Shown here piece by piece: positions 22,243 through 33,959 of a DNA stretch of 64,000 nucleotides. Each line of letters begins with the position of its first letter. Within the stretch, counting starts at the first letter, position 1. Under the pieces are notes generated by a model that worked only from the letters and a program-made list of their open reading frames with translations, did not search any database and was not told where the DNA came from. The position numbers and the translations under genes are program-made. The DNA is from Dasypus novemcinctus. Lineage: Eukaryota > Chordata > Mammalia > Cingulata > Dasypodidae. Where the stretch lies: assembly GCF_030445035.2 (NCBI RefSeq), contig NC_080680.1, positions 46,327,212-46,391,211 on the forward strand, given 5' to 3'.

Positions 22243-22684
22243 TGTAATAGTCAGGGTTCTCTGGGGAAACATAACTGACAGAAGATATTTGTAAATAGTA
22301 TCAGATTTTACAAAAATTTTTTCATGCAACTTGATGATGCACAAGTCCAAATTCCAATGGGAAGGCTGCAAACCAGGGGCTCCAATGAAGTCCCTGATGA
22401 GTTCCCAGTTGATGCTCACTGTCTGACGTAGAGATCAAAATGCCCTCTCTTAATGCTGAAATCACTTCCCCTTTTAAGGCCTTCAACTCATTGGATGAGA
22501 CATCACTCATTGCTGATAGCAATTTCCTTGATTGATTACAGGTGTAACCAGCCTTCTATGCAATCAACTCACTGATGACTAAAATCCATGAAATGCCCTT
22601 GTATTACAATTAGCCCAGTACTTGCTTAACCAAACAACTAGGCACCATTGCCTGGCAGAATTGACACATTACCCTAACCACCAC
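22243..22684 (-). mobile_element. MLT2/ERVL-like LTR
   Basis: The antisense copy begins TGTAATAGTCAGGGTTCTC (reverse of the ERVL LTR end 'gagaaccctgactaataca') and ends near 'aattgacacattaccctaacc'. It is the same family as 23793-24251 in the opposite orientation. Confidence 0.7.
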
Positions 22685-22899
22685 TCTTATTTTTTATGTG
22701 TGTTCATGTATGAAAGATATACTTCAATTAGTTGTTTTTAAAATGGAAAAAGAAAAGATCAGATGATCTCTACTGACCTCTTTTCATAGACTTTGTATAA
22801 ATGAAGTGTTGGACTTTACCTGAAAGTTGTAAAAAGTAATGGTTTAGATACATTTATAATAAACTGATTTAAACTTTTTCTATAAAAATTATAACAAAA
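22685..22899. other. Unassigned AT-rich sequence
   Basis: No gene or repeat signature seen. Confidence 0.35.
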
Positions 22900-23792
22900 T
22901 ACATAGGCTTGGAATCCAAGAAAATGAGGAGGTAGGGGGACAGAAAAAAAAAGAGGAAGAAATAAGGGATAAAAAATTTTCATAAAACACATTATTATTA
23001 AATGAAAACTAGTGATAAAGAGAAAATCTTAAAAGCGAAGACACATTGCATGAGAGAAAAAAAGATAAGAATGACAATAGACTTCTCTTCAGAAAGCATG
23101 AAATCCAGAAGACAATAAAGCAACATCTGAAAGTACAGATGAAAGAGAATTGTCAGTCTACAATATTATACCCAGTGAAATACCTTTCAAAAACTAAGGT
23201 GATAAAAAGACTTTCCAGACAAACAAAATTTGAGATACTTCATCACCAGAAGATACGTGCTACAGAAAATATTAAGGGCAATGGTACCAGACAGAAATTT
23301 AGATCTATAAAAGGAAATGAGAAAAGGTAAATATAAAATATAGGTAAAAGTTTTTTTTCTCATTTTAAAATCTCTTTTAAAGATAACTGAATGTTAAAAG
23401 CAAAAATAATAGTGATGTATTGTAGAGTTTACAACATACAAAGTAAAATGTAGGACAACCATAATTCCAAAAATAGAAGAGGAAAAATGGAAGTATATGG
23501 TTTTAAGATTCTTACTCCATACCTGAATGGAACAACATCATTTGACTATAGTCAGTGATAAGCTAAATGTGTGAAAAATAAAACAAAAATATCTAATAAA
23601 ATAGTTAATAAGCTAATAGTGGCGATAAAATGCTCAAGTAATCCAAAAGAAAGCAGGAAAAGAGGGGGACAAAGAACAGATGGAATATAGGAATATAGAA
23701 AATAAATAGCAAGATGGTAGATTAAAACCCAACCTGCCACATTAACTGTAAATTGCCAAAACCCACCAACTAAAGGTCAGAGGTTAGGCTAT

Positions 23793-24251
23793 TGTGATGG
23801 TTAGGCTATTGTGTCAACTTGGCCAGGTAATTGTGCCCAGTTGTTTGGTCAAGCAAGCACTGGGCTAACTGTAATACAAGGGCATTTATGGACCTCAGTC
23901 ACCATTGACCTCACTGCAGTGGTAAATCATAGATAGCTGGTTATAGTTTCATCAGTCAGGGAGATTGCCATCAGCAATGATTGATGCTTAACTCAATCAG
24001 TTGAATCCCTTAAAAGGGAAAGTAATTCCAGCATTGAGAGAGAATTACCCAGCTCATCTTTGGACAGCCAATATCTACCAGAACTCATCAAGAATCTTCA
24101 TTGGACTTTCATCAGAGCTCCTGGTCGCAGCCTGCCTGCAGAACCCGGACTTGTGCATCCCCATGGCAGCATGAGAGACTCTGATAAATCTCTTACTATT
24201 GACAGATATCCATTGTTGATTCTGTTTCCCTAGAGAACCCTGACTAATACA
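23793..24251 (+). mobile_element. MLT2/ERVL-like LTR
   Basis: Begins TGTGATGGTTAGGC, continues with 'gtgtcaacttggccagg', and ends 'gagaaccctgactaataca', the classic ERVL LTR ends. A 'ggttaggctattgtg' block is duplicated across the left boundary (about 23782-23812). 'gaggt' occurs on both sides and may be the 5-bp target duplication. Confidence 0.78.
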
Positions 24252-25214
24252 GAGGTTATCAGATTAGATTTTAAAAATAAGAGCCAACTGCATACTGTCT
24301 ACAAGTAATATACTTTAAATATAAAGACAAAAATAGGCTAAAGTAAAAGGATGAGAAAAGACATATCACGAAAACACCAATCAAAGGAAAGCTGGAATTG
24401 CTATACTGTATTAAAATGAGACAAAGTAGACTTCTGAGAAAAGAATATTCCAGAGATTAAGAGGGATATAATGATAAAGTCAATTCATCAAGAAGTCATG
24501 AAAATTCTAAGTTTATTTGCACCTAATAATAGAACTTTAAAATAAATGAAGTAAAAATTGGTAGAACTAAATGAGAAATAGGCAAACGCACAATAATAGT
24601 TGGAGATTTCAACACTTTTCTCTTGGCTATTGAGAGAACATAAAGACAAAAATTTAGTAAGATAATAGAAAACTTTAAGAGCATTATTAACCAACTTGAA
24701 TAAATTGACAATTACAGAACACTCCATACAAAAATAGCATAATACACATTCTTTTTAAGGGTATATGGAACATATACCAAGATAGATCATATTCAGGGCC
24801 ATGAAGCAAACTTCAACAAATTTTTTAAAAAATCATACAAAGTTTGTTCCCTTATCCAACAGAATTAAACTAGGAATCAACAACAAAAAGGTATCTGGAA
24901 AATAATAAAGTATTTGGAAAATAAGCAGCGCACTTCTAACTAACCCATGAGTCAAAGAAGAAACCACAAGGAAATTAGGCACTATTTTCAAGCAAATGCA
25001 GTCAAAAACATAACACCACAATTTATAGCTTTAAATACTTATATTAGAAAAGTAGAATGATCTAAGCTTCCAACTTAACATTGGAAAAAAGAAAATTAAT
25101 TGAAACCTACTGTAAGCAGAAGGAAGGAAATAATAAATATAAAATTGGAAATCAGTGAAATAAGAAATAGAAAAACAATAAAGAAAATCAATGAAACCAA
25201 AAACCAGTTCATTG

Positions 25215-25568
25215 GGAAGGGGCTGTGGCTCAATCAGTTGGGCTCCTGTCTACCATACGGGAGGCCCTGGGTTCACATTCTGAGGCCTCCTTGTGAAGGC
25301 AAGCTGTCCCGCACGCTTCGGAGAGCCTCCTGGCCCGCAAGCACCACAGAGAGCTGACTCAGCAAGGTGATGCAACAAAAGAGGGAGACAAGCAAAAACA
25401 CAGAAGAGCATGCAGCAAATGGACACAGAGAGCAGACAGCAAGCAAGCCACAAGGGGGGAGGGAAAATAAAATAAAATAAATACAGACACAGAAGAATGC
25501 ACAGCGAATGGACACAGAGAGCAGACAGCACACAAAAAGCCATTAGGGGAGGGGGATAAAGAAAAAAC
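25215..25568 (+). mobile_element. DAS-family SINE with a duplicated tail module
   Basis: The head 'ggaaggggctgtggctcaat' and B-box-like 'gggttcacattc' lead to two successive 'atggacacagagagcagacag' modules (about 25419-25440 and 25509-25530). The target duplication aaac(c/t)agttcattg is at 25201-25214 and 25570-25583. Confidence 0.85.
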
Positions 25569-26772
25569 AAAACTAGTTCATTGATAAAATTCAAATTGAT
25601 CGAGTTCTAGCCAAACTGATCAGGTGAAAAAGAGGAGATACAAATTACCTATATTAGGAACGAAAGGAGATACAGCTATAAGTTCTAAGATACTAAAAGA
25701 ATACCAAGATAATATCATGAACAAACTTATGTCAGTATATTGAACAACTCAGATGCAATGGAAAAATTCTTTGAAATAAACAAACGTCATTCAAGAAGAA
25801 ATATATAACTTCAATACCCCCATATCTATTAACAAAATTAATTTGTAATTAAAATCCTTCCCACTAGGAAAACTCCAGGCTCAGATGGTGTCACTGGTGA
25901 ATTTTACTCCACATTTAAGGAAGAAACAATATCAAAACCATTCAATCTCTTCCAGAAAGTAGAAGATAAAGGAATACTTTCAACTCATTTTATGAGGACA
26001 ACAGTACTCTGTTCCCAAAACCAGAGAAAACACAGGTCAATGACCTTCATAAATATAGGTACAAAAAAATCTCAACAAACTTAAATCTTTGGTCCGTTCA
26101 TATGCCAGTTAAGCTCTGAATCCCAGCAGAGTTGTGGCCAATACACTCTCCAGTAGGACTCACCCAGGACAACTAACAAACACGATGATGAACAATTCCC
26201 ACCCACGCCCACCCACCTGTACCCCAAAAACAAAGCGTATCAACAACTGCAAGCAAAACAGTTCCTTCCATCTGCCCCATAAAATCTAAGCCCCCTCATG
26301 ATCTGAAGCAGAGTGGACAACATCATCCCCAAAGCCTCAAAATTAAGGAATGAACAAATATAAGGGGGGGGGGCTACAATCTCGAACCAAAGTAGACTTA
26401 TTAGTATTGTAGTAATGGAAGAACTTGCAACATCAATTTTTTTTTTAACATTGACATTAAGAAAGTGGTTACCAGAGGTTCTGAGGAGAGGAAGAGAGAA
26501 GAATAGATGGAACATACAGCATTTTTAGTGCACTGGAATTGCTCTGCATGATATTGCAATGGCAGATACAGGCTATTATACATTTTGTCAAAACCTAAAA
26601 ACTGTACAGTGCAACATGTAAACAATAATGTAAACTATAGAACTTGACTAGTAGCAGTGCTTCATTATCGGTTCATCAATTGTAACAAATGTACCACACT
26701 AATGTAGGATGTTATTAATAGGGGAAAATATGGGAGGGTGAGTATTGTGCATTATATGAGAATCCCCTATAC

Positions 26773-26988
26773 TTTTTTTTTAAGTACTGGGGGCTGGGGA
26801 ATGAACTCAGGACCTAGTATGTGGGAAGCCAGGGTTCAACCACTGAGCCACGTCAGCTTCCTGAGTTGTTTTTTTTTTTCCCATTTGTTTTGCTTGTGGG
26901 TTTTTTCCCCCAGGAGTCATCAGGAACCAAATCCCGGACCTCCCATGTGGGAGGCAGGTGCTCAACTGCTTGAGCCACATTCACTCCC
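26773..26988 (-). mobile_element. Composite DAS-I/II-type SINE
   Basis: Antisense. Two tRNA-like units, each with a reversed B box ('gggttcaacc' and 'aaatcccggacctcc'), are separated by a T-rich/'tttgcttgtgggtt' spacer. The flank atcccctata (26762-26771) repeats as atcccctgta (26989-26998). Confidence 0.8.
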
Positions 26989-26998
26989 ATCCCCTGTA

Positions 26999-27392
26999 TT
27001 TTTATTTATTTCTCTCTCCTTCCACGCCCCCCCCAGTTGTCTGTTCTTTGTGTCCATTTGCTGCGTGTTCTTTGTCCGCTTCTGTTGTTGTCAGCGGCAT
27101 GGGAATCTGTATTTCTTTTTGTTGCATCATCTTGCTGTGTCAGCTCTCTGTGTGTGATGCCATTCCTGGGCAGGCTGACCTTTCTTTTGCGCTGGGCGGT
27201 TCTCCTTACAGGGCGCACTCCTTGCGCGTGGGTCTCCCCTGTGCTGGGACACCCCTGTGTGGCATGGCACTCCTTGCACGCATCAGCACTGCACATGGGC
27301 CAGCTCCACACAGGTCAAGGAGGACCAGGATTTGAACCACGGACCTCCCATGTGGTAAATGGACGCCCTATCCGTTGGGCCAAGTCCACTTC
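26999..27392 (-). mobile_element. DAS-III-type SINE
   Basis: Full antisense copy from 'atttatttctctctcc' to 'gggccaagtccacttcc'. Direct repeat cccctgta is at 26991-26998 and 27393-27400. Confidence 0.9.
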
Positions 27393-27400
27393 CCCCTGTA

Positions 27401-27780
27401 TTTTTTTTTTTTTTTTAAAGATTTATTTATTTATTTAATTTCCCCCCCTCCCCTGGTTGTCTGTTCTTGGTGTCTATTTGCTGCGTCTTGTTTCTTTGTC
27501 CGCTTCTGTTGTCGTCAGCGGCACGGGAAGTGTGGGCGGCGCCATTCCTGGGCAGGCTGCTCTTTCTTTTCACGCTGGGCGGCTTTCCTCACGGGCGCAC
27601 TCCTTGCGCGTGGGCTCCCCCACGCGGGGGACACCCTTGCGTGGCACGGCACTCCTTGCGCGCATCAGCACTGCGCCTGGCCAGCTCCACATGGGTCAAG
27701 GAGGCCCGGGGTTTGAACCGCGGACCTCCCATATGGTAGACGGACGCCCTAACCACTGGGCCAAAGTCCGTTTCCCCTCC
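27401..27780 (-). mobile_element. DAS-III-type SINE
   Basis: Full antisense copy, close to consensus, with a 16-T tail on the left and 'ccaaagtccgtttcccc' on the right. Direct repeat cccctgta is at 27393-27400 and 27781-27788. Confidence 0.92.
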
Positions 27781-28080
27781 CCCCTGTATTTTTGATGTAA
27801 CTTTTCTGTAATCTTAAATTTCTCTAAAAATAAATACATTTTAAATACTCAACAAAATATTAGCAAATCAACTCCAGCAATATAAAAGAATGATAATATA
27901 TTATGAGCAAGTAGGGTTTATCCTAGAAAAAACAATCAATGTAATACATCAAGTTAGCATACTAAAACTGAAAAACCATATGATCATCTCAATACATGAA
28001 TAAAAAGCATTATACAAAATTCAGCACCAATTTATGATTAACAACTCAGAAAACTAGAAGTAGAATATATATAGCAGCTT

Positions 28081-28570
28081 GAATAGTTTAATCCCATTTG
28101 TGTAAAATTGCTCACAACGGTTATCTCTGATAACTGGTTTTGGAGTTGATTTTTTTGTGTATTTTGCTTTTCTTTTGAAAAAATCTTAATGAGCATATAT
28201 GATTTTTACCAAAAATATAATCTCTCAAAAAATAAAATAAAATAAACTCCATTTAATATAATATCACCTTTTAATTGTCCATGTTGATTGAGTCATTCTT
28301 TGATTCAGTAAGTATTTACTGAGGTCAAGCACAATTCTAGGAATACAGCAGTGAACAAAACAATGTCTCCACACTCATGGAGTTTTCACTGTAGTGAGTG
28401 TGTGGGGGCAAAAGGCAGTAATGAGTACTTTGGGAAAAAAGTAAAGCAATGGAAAATTTTAATCTGCAGACTATTCTTTTCAATACCAAATCTCTTTTTA
28501 GAGAGAATTAAAAACATAAATATCATAAATATTCCCTCTCAGCAGAATGAGGTGACAAAGTAATAAAGTA
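28081..28570. other. L1 3'-end-like then single-copy sequence
   Basis: 28081-28255 ends in an A-rich tail ('aaaaaataaaataaaataaa') and may be an old LINE 3' end. 28256-28570 shows nothing recognisable. Confidence 0.35.
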
Positions 28571-28705
28571 CAAGTGAGAAAACCTGAGTCCTAGGCCTGG
28601 CTCAATCACTAGTAGCTGTGTAGACTGGGCGAGTATTTTGCCTTTCTGTGCCTCACTTGTCTCTGAGACGGGGCTCTTAATAAACGCGGGCATGCTTTTA
28701 TGTAA
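28571..28705 (+). mobile_element. MIR fragment
   Basis: The core-type text 'agtagctgtgtagactggg', then 'cctttctgtgcctcac' matches the order of the mammalian-wide MIR SINE, with heavy divergence. Confidence 0.55.
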
Positions 28706-28768
28706 ATCTAAGACACCGCCTACAACTAATCTTTTTAGGCAATTTGTGCCATTTAAAACTGAATTCTC

Positions 28769-29195
28769 AGGAAGCAGATTTGGCTCAACTGATAGAGTTG
28801 TCTGCCTACCATATGGAAGGTCCAGGGTTCAAACCCAGGGCCTCCTGACCCGTGTGGTAAGCTGGCCCACGTGCTGATGCGCGCAAGGAGTGCTGTGCCA
28901 CGCAGGGGTGTCCCCTGCGTAGGGGAGCCCCACGCGCAAGGAGTGCACCCTGCAAGGAGGGCCACCCCCCACGAAAGAAGCACAGCCTGCCCAGGAGTGG
29001 CACGGCACATACCAGGAGTTGATGCAGCAAGATGACACAGTAAAAAGAGACACAGATCCCTGCGGCCACTGACAAAAATACAAGCAGATACAGAAGAACA
29101 CACAGTGAAGCAAATGGACACAGAGAGCAGACAATGGGAGAAGAGGGAGGATAAATTAAAAATAATAATAATAAAATCTTTAAAAGATAAAAAAT
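28769..29195 (+). mobile_element. DAS-III-type SINE (longer variant)
   Basis: Head 'aggaagcagatttggctc', B box 'ggttcaaaccc', long body and A-rich (AAT)n tail. The target duplication aaaa(c/t)tgaattctc is at 28755-28768 and 29196-29209. Confidence 0.92.
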
Positions 29196-30014
29196 AAAAT
29201 TGAATTCTCCTCTTTATTGCCCCATTTCCCATCTTTGGCTCAAGGTTTTAAAATTGTGATAACAAGACAAGTATATTAGCATGATCAGATACTATTACCT
29301 AAAAATAACTTTTAAAATGTTAATTAATCATATTAGTCCTAGCAGGTAGCAGAAGAGTGATGCCTTGGGACACAGAGAGGTTGGGATTAGGATGGGGTGG
29401 GGATAGCATCAAGAACAATCTGGTTCCTGGCTCTTGGTGCTTTTGAAGAAAAATCCCTGTATAGAAAGGCAGGTGGAAGAACTGCGAAGACAAGCCCTGC
29501 CCTCTGGGCAGTTTCGCCTCGGCCTTGTAATTCACTTGTCCTGAGAACAATGCCAAGTACGTCCATCAACAGACAAGAAATGGTTTCTAAGCAAGCAGTA
29601 AGTGATGGAGCAAAAAGGAAAAAGATGAACGCTGCTAGAATCCAACCTGCCCTGAACACTCCACCAGCTTCCTCCTGAAAGGCCCGCAGCAATCCGCGCC
29701 CTGCGTGGGAACGCAGATGGCTGCAGGTCACGGTGGAGAATTCTAAGCTGCTGCGAATATCCCTGACCCAGCTGCCACCAAATTGAGGAAAGTGAGAGGA
29801 GTGCATATGAAACCAGAAGGGAAATCAGAAAGCAACCGGTAAGGAGGGGACCTGAAATAGAAGGTGTAACATGGCAATGCCCGAGGCTCCCGCTCCCCAC
29901 CTCCGCAAAGGCTGCCTCTCGGTTCCGGAGTTGCAGAGGAGGGATCCCTCCTGCTCCATGCTCTCAGTAATAAAGCACTTCGTTTACAGACCTTATATTC
30001 ATTTTAGTTTTGAG
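29196..30014. other. Single-copy intergenic sequence
   Basis: Short open frames on both strands have no recognisable products. No repeat was named. Base composition is more balanced than in the flanking LINE DNA. Confidence 0.4.
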
Positions 30015-30185
30015 AGCATTTTCTCATTTGATCCTTACAACAACCCGGTGATGATTTGGGGGAGACCTTTTTTACAGAGAACTGAGCACAGCCAGCTTAT
30101 GTGACTTAATGTCAGACAACTAAAGAGCAGAGCTAGTCTGTTGACTCCTGACCCAGTGCTCTTCCCACTCTGCCATCCAGAATAA
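30015..30185 (-). mobile_element. MIR
   Basis: Reverse-strand MIR: 'tctcatttgatccttacaac', 'cagagaactgagcac' and 'cccagtgctcttccc' occur in MIR order when read as the complement. Confidence 0.7.
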
Positions 30186-31164
30186 AATCGGGCTGTCAAG
30201 CACGACTGCGAACTTTACAGGGAGCTAAGAACCCCCTAACAAAGGAAAGAACACATAATTCTGTGCATATTGTACACAATAAATTCCCTTGGAAATGCTG
30301 CGGCTCTTAGGAGGTTTGGCGCTCAAGTCCAGCCCTGGCCAAAGTTTCAAACTTTCAATTAAATTTAGCTTTGTTGGGTCATTCTGTGGTCACAGGCCTG
30401 AGATGAGTTCGGTCAAGGGGAAGGAAGGGTGTAAGAAGATGTGGGTTGGGCACCTGCCACTTTCCGGCTCAGTGCCTCTCTTCTCATGGGCATAAAGACG
30501 CCCCAAGTAGCTTCTCAGTTGCTACAAGTTGGGCAATCTCTGAAATGTTTGCTCTTAGCAAAGGCTGAGAAGGCCTGTGCAATTTCAGAGATCTAGAATG
30601 CCTAGCAGCTTCTGCCGCTTACAAGGAGCCTAGTGCAGAGACACAAAGGTCTCTGAATTAGTGTAAAAGTTTGGCCGAAGAGTTTCTTCTCATATGAGTG
30701 TATTAATTTGAAATCATTGCAATAATGCTGTGTAACAGCAACAACAGCAACAAGGTTTGGCTGCGCCCTCGGTTTCAGCCTGCAGGTGTAATCCAGGTCT
30801 GCTCCATGGTTCTCACCATTCTGGCCCCAGAGCTAACAAGGGCATGGCTTTCCCATGGCAAAGGGCAAAAGCACAGGAGAGGATGACAAACCTCATAAGC
30901 ACAGTTAAAGCCTCTGTTTATGTCACATTCATTGCATTGGCAAAGCAAGTCACGGATGCCAAACAGGGAGATGAACTTTGTCTATACTATCAATAGCCTA
31001 GGCATTACTGCAAAGTCAATTCTAAAACATGGAGGGAGTGAAGCACTGGGAACAATAATCCAAACGTACCACAACCAGTTAACAATCTGGCGATAGCTAT
31101 CAATATAAATAATATAGAAACAATAAATAATATAGCATTAGTTAACATGTATAGAGTCTTATTA
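30186..31164. other. Single-copy sequence with a possible ancient repeat
   Basis: 'taatgctgtgtaacagcaac' to 'ggcaaagcaagtcacgg' (30720-30960) has the feel of an old mammal-wide element that I cannot name. Otherwise nothing seen. Confidence 0.35.
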
Positions 31165-31345
31165 TTTACTAGCACTTTTTCAAGTACCTTGCATGTATTA
31201 ACTCATTTAATCCCCACAACAACACTTTGAGGTAGATACTCTTATGATCTATATTTTTCAAATGAGAAAATCAAGACACAGTGGGTTAAGGGAAACTTAG
31301 GATCACACAGTAAGAGACAAAGAAGGCCAGTGACAATTACATTGG
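31165..31345 (-). mobile_element. MIR
   Basis: Reverse-strand MIR: 'actcatttaatccccacaac', 'gaggtagatactcttatg' and 'atgagaaaatcaagacac' appear in order. Confidence 0.7.
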
Positions 31346-31429
31346 AAAAGAATGCCATTTCCTCTTTCCCTTTTGAGTCTCTCGTACACTTTCCCCCATC
31401 ACATCTTGCACCCTCTTCTTCCCTCTTTG

Positions 31430-32345
31430 TGCCCTGTCTTGGAAAATGACAACATCTTGACACCCAAGCCAGAACACTTAGAGTCATCCTTGAGGCTCCT
31501 TGCACTTGCCCGTGCCCATGATTCAGACATTGGGTATGACAGTTTGTACCTCCTTACCTCCTCTCATATCTGCTCCTTCCTCTTTGTTCTTTGCCATTGC
31601 CTCCACTCAAGCCCCACCACTTCTTTTACAAAGGATCCCCTGCCTTTAGTCCTGCATCCTCCACATTGCTACAGAGGGATTTTCCCTACCATGCAGATCT
31701 GGTCAAGTCATTCTCCTGTTGAACAGCTTCAACGTTCCCCAGAGTTTCAGGATAAAGTAGCTTGGTATTCCAGGCCCTTCATTAATGACACTCTACCCAC
31801 ACTCACCCTTTGCTCTAGCTTGCTGGATCAGAAGCAGATCCCATGCAGCTTCATGCCCCCTTGCCTTTGCAATGCTATACCCTCTGTCTGGATCCCCTTT
31901 TCCCCTTCTTCATCTCGCTAGCTCCAATTTGTCAAGTCTTACTTTCTGAGAAGCCTCCTCCATTCAACTTCCTAGTCTATTAGATATACTTCCTCTGTGC
32001 CCCTAGCAGCCCCTGACCACACTCTGATTATGGTGTTTTCCAGACTTCACTGCAAAGGTAGATTCCACCGTCTGCATCTCCATCTCTAGTTTTTCTCAAA
32101 GGGTGATTTGCAGTCTCCCTGCTTCAGAATCACTTGGGAGGTCTGCTTAAAATACAGACTCCTGGGACTCACTCCAGATCCAACAAATAAGAATCTTTGA
32201 AGGGCAGAGTCTAGGAATCTGCATTTTAAAACTTCCCTGCGATGACAGGGCAGTGGCCATTCTTTCTTGTACCACTTGTAACATCTAGCATAATGTTTGT
32301 CACATAGTAAGCACACAATGAATGTGTTCTGATAAGTGAGTGGTA
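31430..32345 (+). mobile_element. LINE-2 (L2) 3' region
   Basis: Strongly diverged L2 text: 'agagtcatccttgaggctcc', 'tggtcaagtcattctcctgt', 'tgccctgtctggatcccc'-like blocks and 'cttctgagaagcctcc'. The L2 3' end, 'ttgtcacatagtaagcacac', lies at 32300-32325. A hAT MITE (32086-32240) is inserted before the end. No coding frame survives. Confidence 0.75.
32086..32240 (+). mobile_element. hAT-Charlie-type MITE (MER5A/MER20-like)
   Basis: 'tttttctcaaagggtgattt' opens a non-autonomous hAT pattern with internal 'cagaatcacttgggagg' and 'aggaatctgcattttaaaac'. It lies within the L2. Confidence 0.65.
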
Positions 32346-33959
32346 TGAGCAGACAGACACGAGAACTGGTAAAAGGAACTCCTGGGTATAAGGTGAGTAT
32401 GTGACTGCAGTGATTCCAAGAGCCAGCAGATGGCATTGTGTCAATACTAGTAGGCTTTTAGGTAAAGGGGAGGAGGATGTTTTTGTTTTACTGGAATTCA
32501 AGCCTCAAATGTGTATAATTGAATTTTATTTAATTTTTTTCCTACTCAGTTTGGGTACATTGCCTCATTTATATGAATAAATTAATTTCTTAAGACATGA
32601 AGGCTTAGATGAGAAAACCAAGTAGAAGGAGACTGGTTACAGAGTAAAGTAGGGGAAAGTAGTGAAGGAGATGGGAAGGATATTCATAATTATCCCGATT
32701 CCCATTCTTGATGATGGAAGATTGTTCCCAGTGAGCACTAAGTGTTGTGAAATTACCCAAAACATTCAAAAGAATATGCCATTTCAGCGAAAGGGTGGAG
32801 CAATTTTGTAATTCCTGTTAGTCATCCACTCTGTTTTATAGGCTGTCAAATGCTTATATGACTAACCTTTTAAAATTGTCTTCCTCAAAAACCAAAATAT
32901 GAAGGCTGAATCTTTTTTCTGAGCTGGGTACTTTATTCTCCTGAGGTGTTGGAAAACTCCTGTTGGGCTGAGGACCCCAAAGACAACGCTTTCTCTCTTT
33001 TTTCCCCACCAGAGCCTCAGGGACATGTGCAAATAACTGATAGGGCTGGCTGGCACACTGCACAGACTATCAGGCACAGCCAGAGCTAGTGGCCAGGCTG
33101 TTTCCTCCCAACACGGAACTTTCAGCCAGAGGCCAAGGAGGGAACCCGGGAGGAGCCTTCTGGTCTCCCAGCTCAGGGAAAGGCTGGAGACACTCACAGA
33201 CACAAAGAAGGAGAATGCAAAACTCCTGCTGTCTGCATAGACCCAATCTTATTTGGGTGGCACAATTTGAAAGTTATCACACAATTCAAGGACAATACAT
33301 GATAGGAATAGCTATTAGGTTCTGAATGATGTGTATGGACTAGATCGAAGTGCTTAAAAATATTAAGAGTGAAAATACAATTCTTTCCCCCCTTCCTTTT
33401 CCTTTCTTTGAACAACTAAATCCAAAAACTATTAGGTGGGAGGCCAAACAAGAAGGGGGGCAAGCTGTGGTGGTCCTGAGCCTGACCAAGATGAGGAAGG
33501 CATGCACTCAGGGGGTGTCCCATACAAGGTAGCAGAGGCCAAGTGGAGTGAAAAGGGTGCTCCCAAGGGAATGGATCAGATATGTACTTACTAAGGAAAA
33601 TGAGAGCAAAGTCTCTCACTATTGGAGAAGGATATTAATAAATGCGGAAAGTGAGAAAACTAGAATGACCCTCATGGTGGGCTGAAATTGGATTTATCAG
33701 TGTGAACTCGTGATTAAATATATAAATGTGTGTAGACCTGTTTTGTTATGTGTATGTGTGTTTATTTGCATACAGCCCTATATTCCCTAGCTCTCACCAC
33801 TGAGAGGGTCTGAGATAATTGATGCCCCAATAATAATGAGCATACCTTGCTCCCAGATCCTGGTCTTTAAATACTTTCTTCACTCAAAGGAATCAGAACC
33901 CCTTCAAGAAACAGCTGATTCTAGGGTTGGGGCAAGCAAAGTAAAAGATGAGCCTGGAA
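32346..33959. other. Single-copy intergenic sequence
   Basis: No gene, RNA or named repeat recognised. A short alternating tract, 'tgtgtatgtgtgtttattt', lies near 33750. Confidence 0.4.

Larger units (their letters stand above)
26080..27847 (+). mobile_element. Younger L1 3'UTR inserted in the older L1
   Basis: 5'-truncated, mostly 3'UTR. It shares 'ctgaatcccagcagagttg'-type text with 44641-45070. The 3' end is 'ctaaaaataaatacatttt'. The target duplication ctcaacaaa is at 26071-26079 and 27848-27856, and the older ORF2 text is continuous once this block is removed. Three SINEs (26773-27780) sit near its 3' end. Confidence 0.8.
22900..28080 (+). mobile_element. Old LINE-1 (ORF1 end, ORF2) with nested insertions
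   Basis: ORF1-end text ('attgtcagtctacaatatta') lies at 23040-23340. ORF2 endonuclease ('ataatagttggagatttc') is near 24590, 'ccaggctcagatggtgtc' near 25873, and RT-region text resumes at 27848-28070 ('caagtagggtttatcc'). Insertions are an ERVL-like LTR (23793-24251), a SINE (25215-25568) and a younger L1 (26080-27847). No intact frame. Confidence 0.72.

Noticed and set aside
26958-27740. Several 90-130-codon open frames
   Set aside because: They are translations of antisense DAS SINEs, and the same peptides recur at every copy in the window (for example 5541, 14405, 42070, 47455).
29387-29900. Overlapping open frames on both strands in single-copy DNA
   Set aside because: No domain, no splice-consistent structure and no recalled homologue. 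Treated as chance.
31352-31921. 189-codon open frame
   Set aside because: The region is L2-derived by text, and the translation is low in conserved features and Pro/Ser/Leu-rich.
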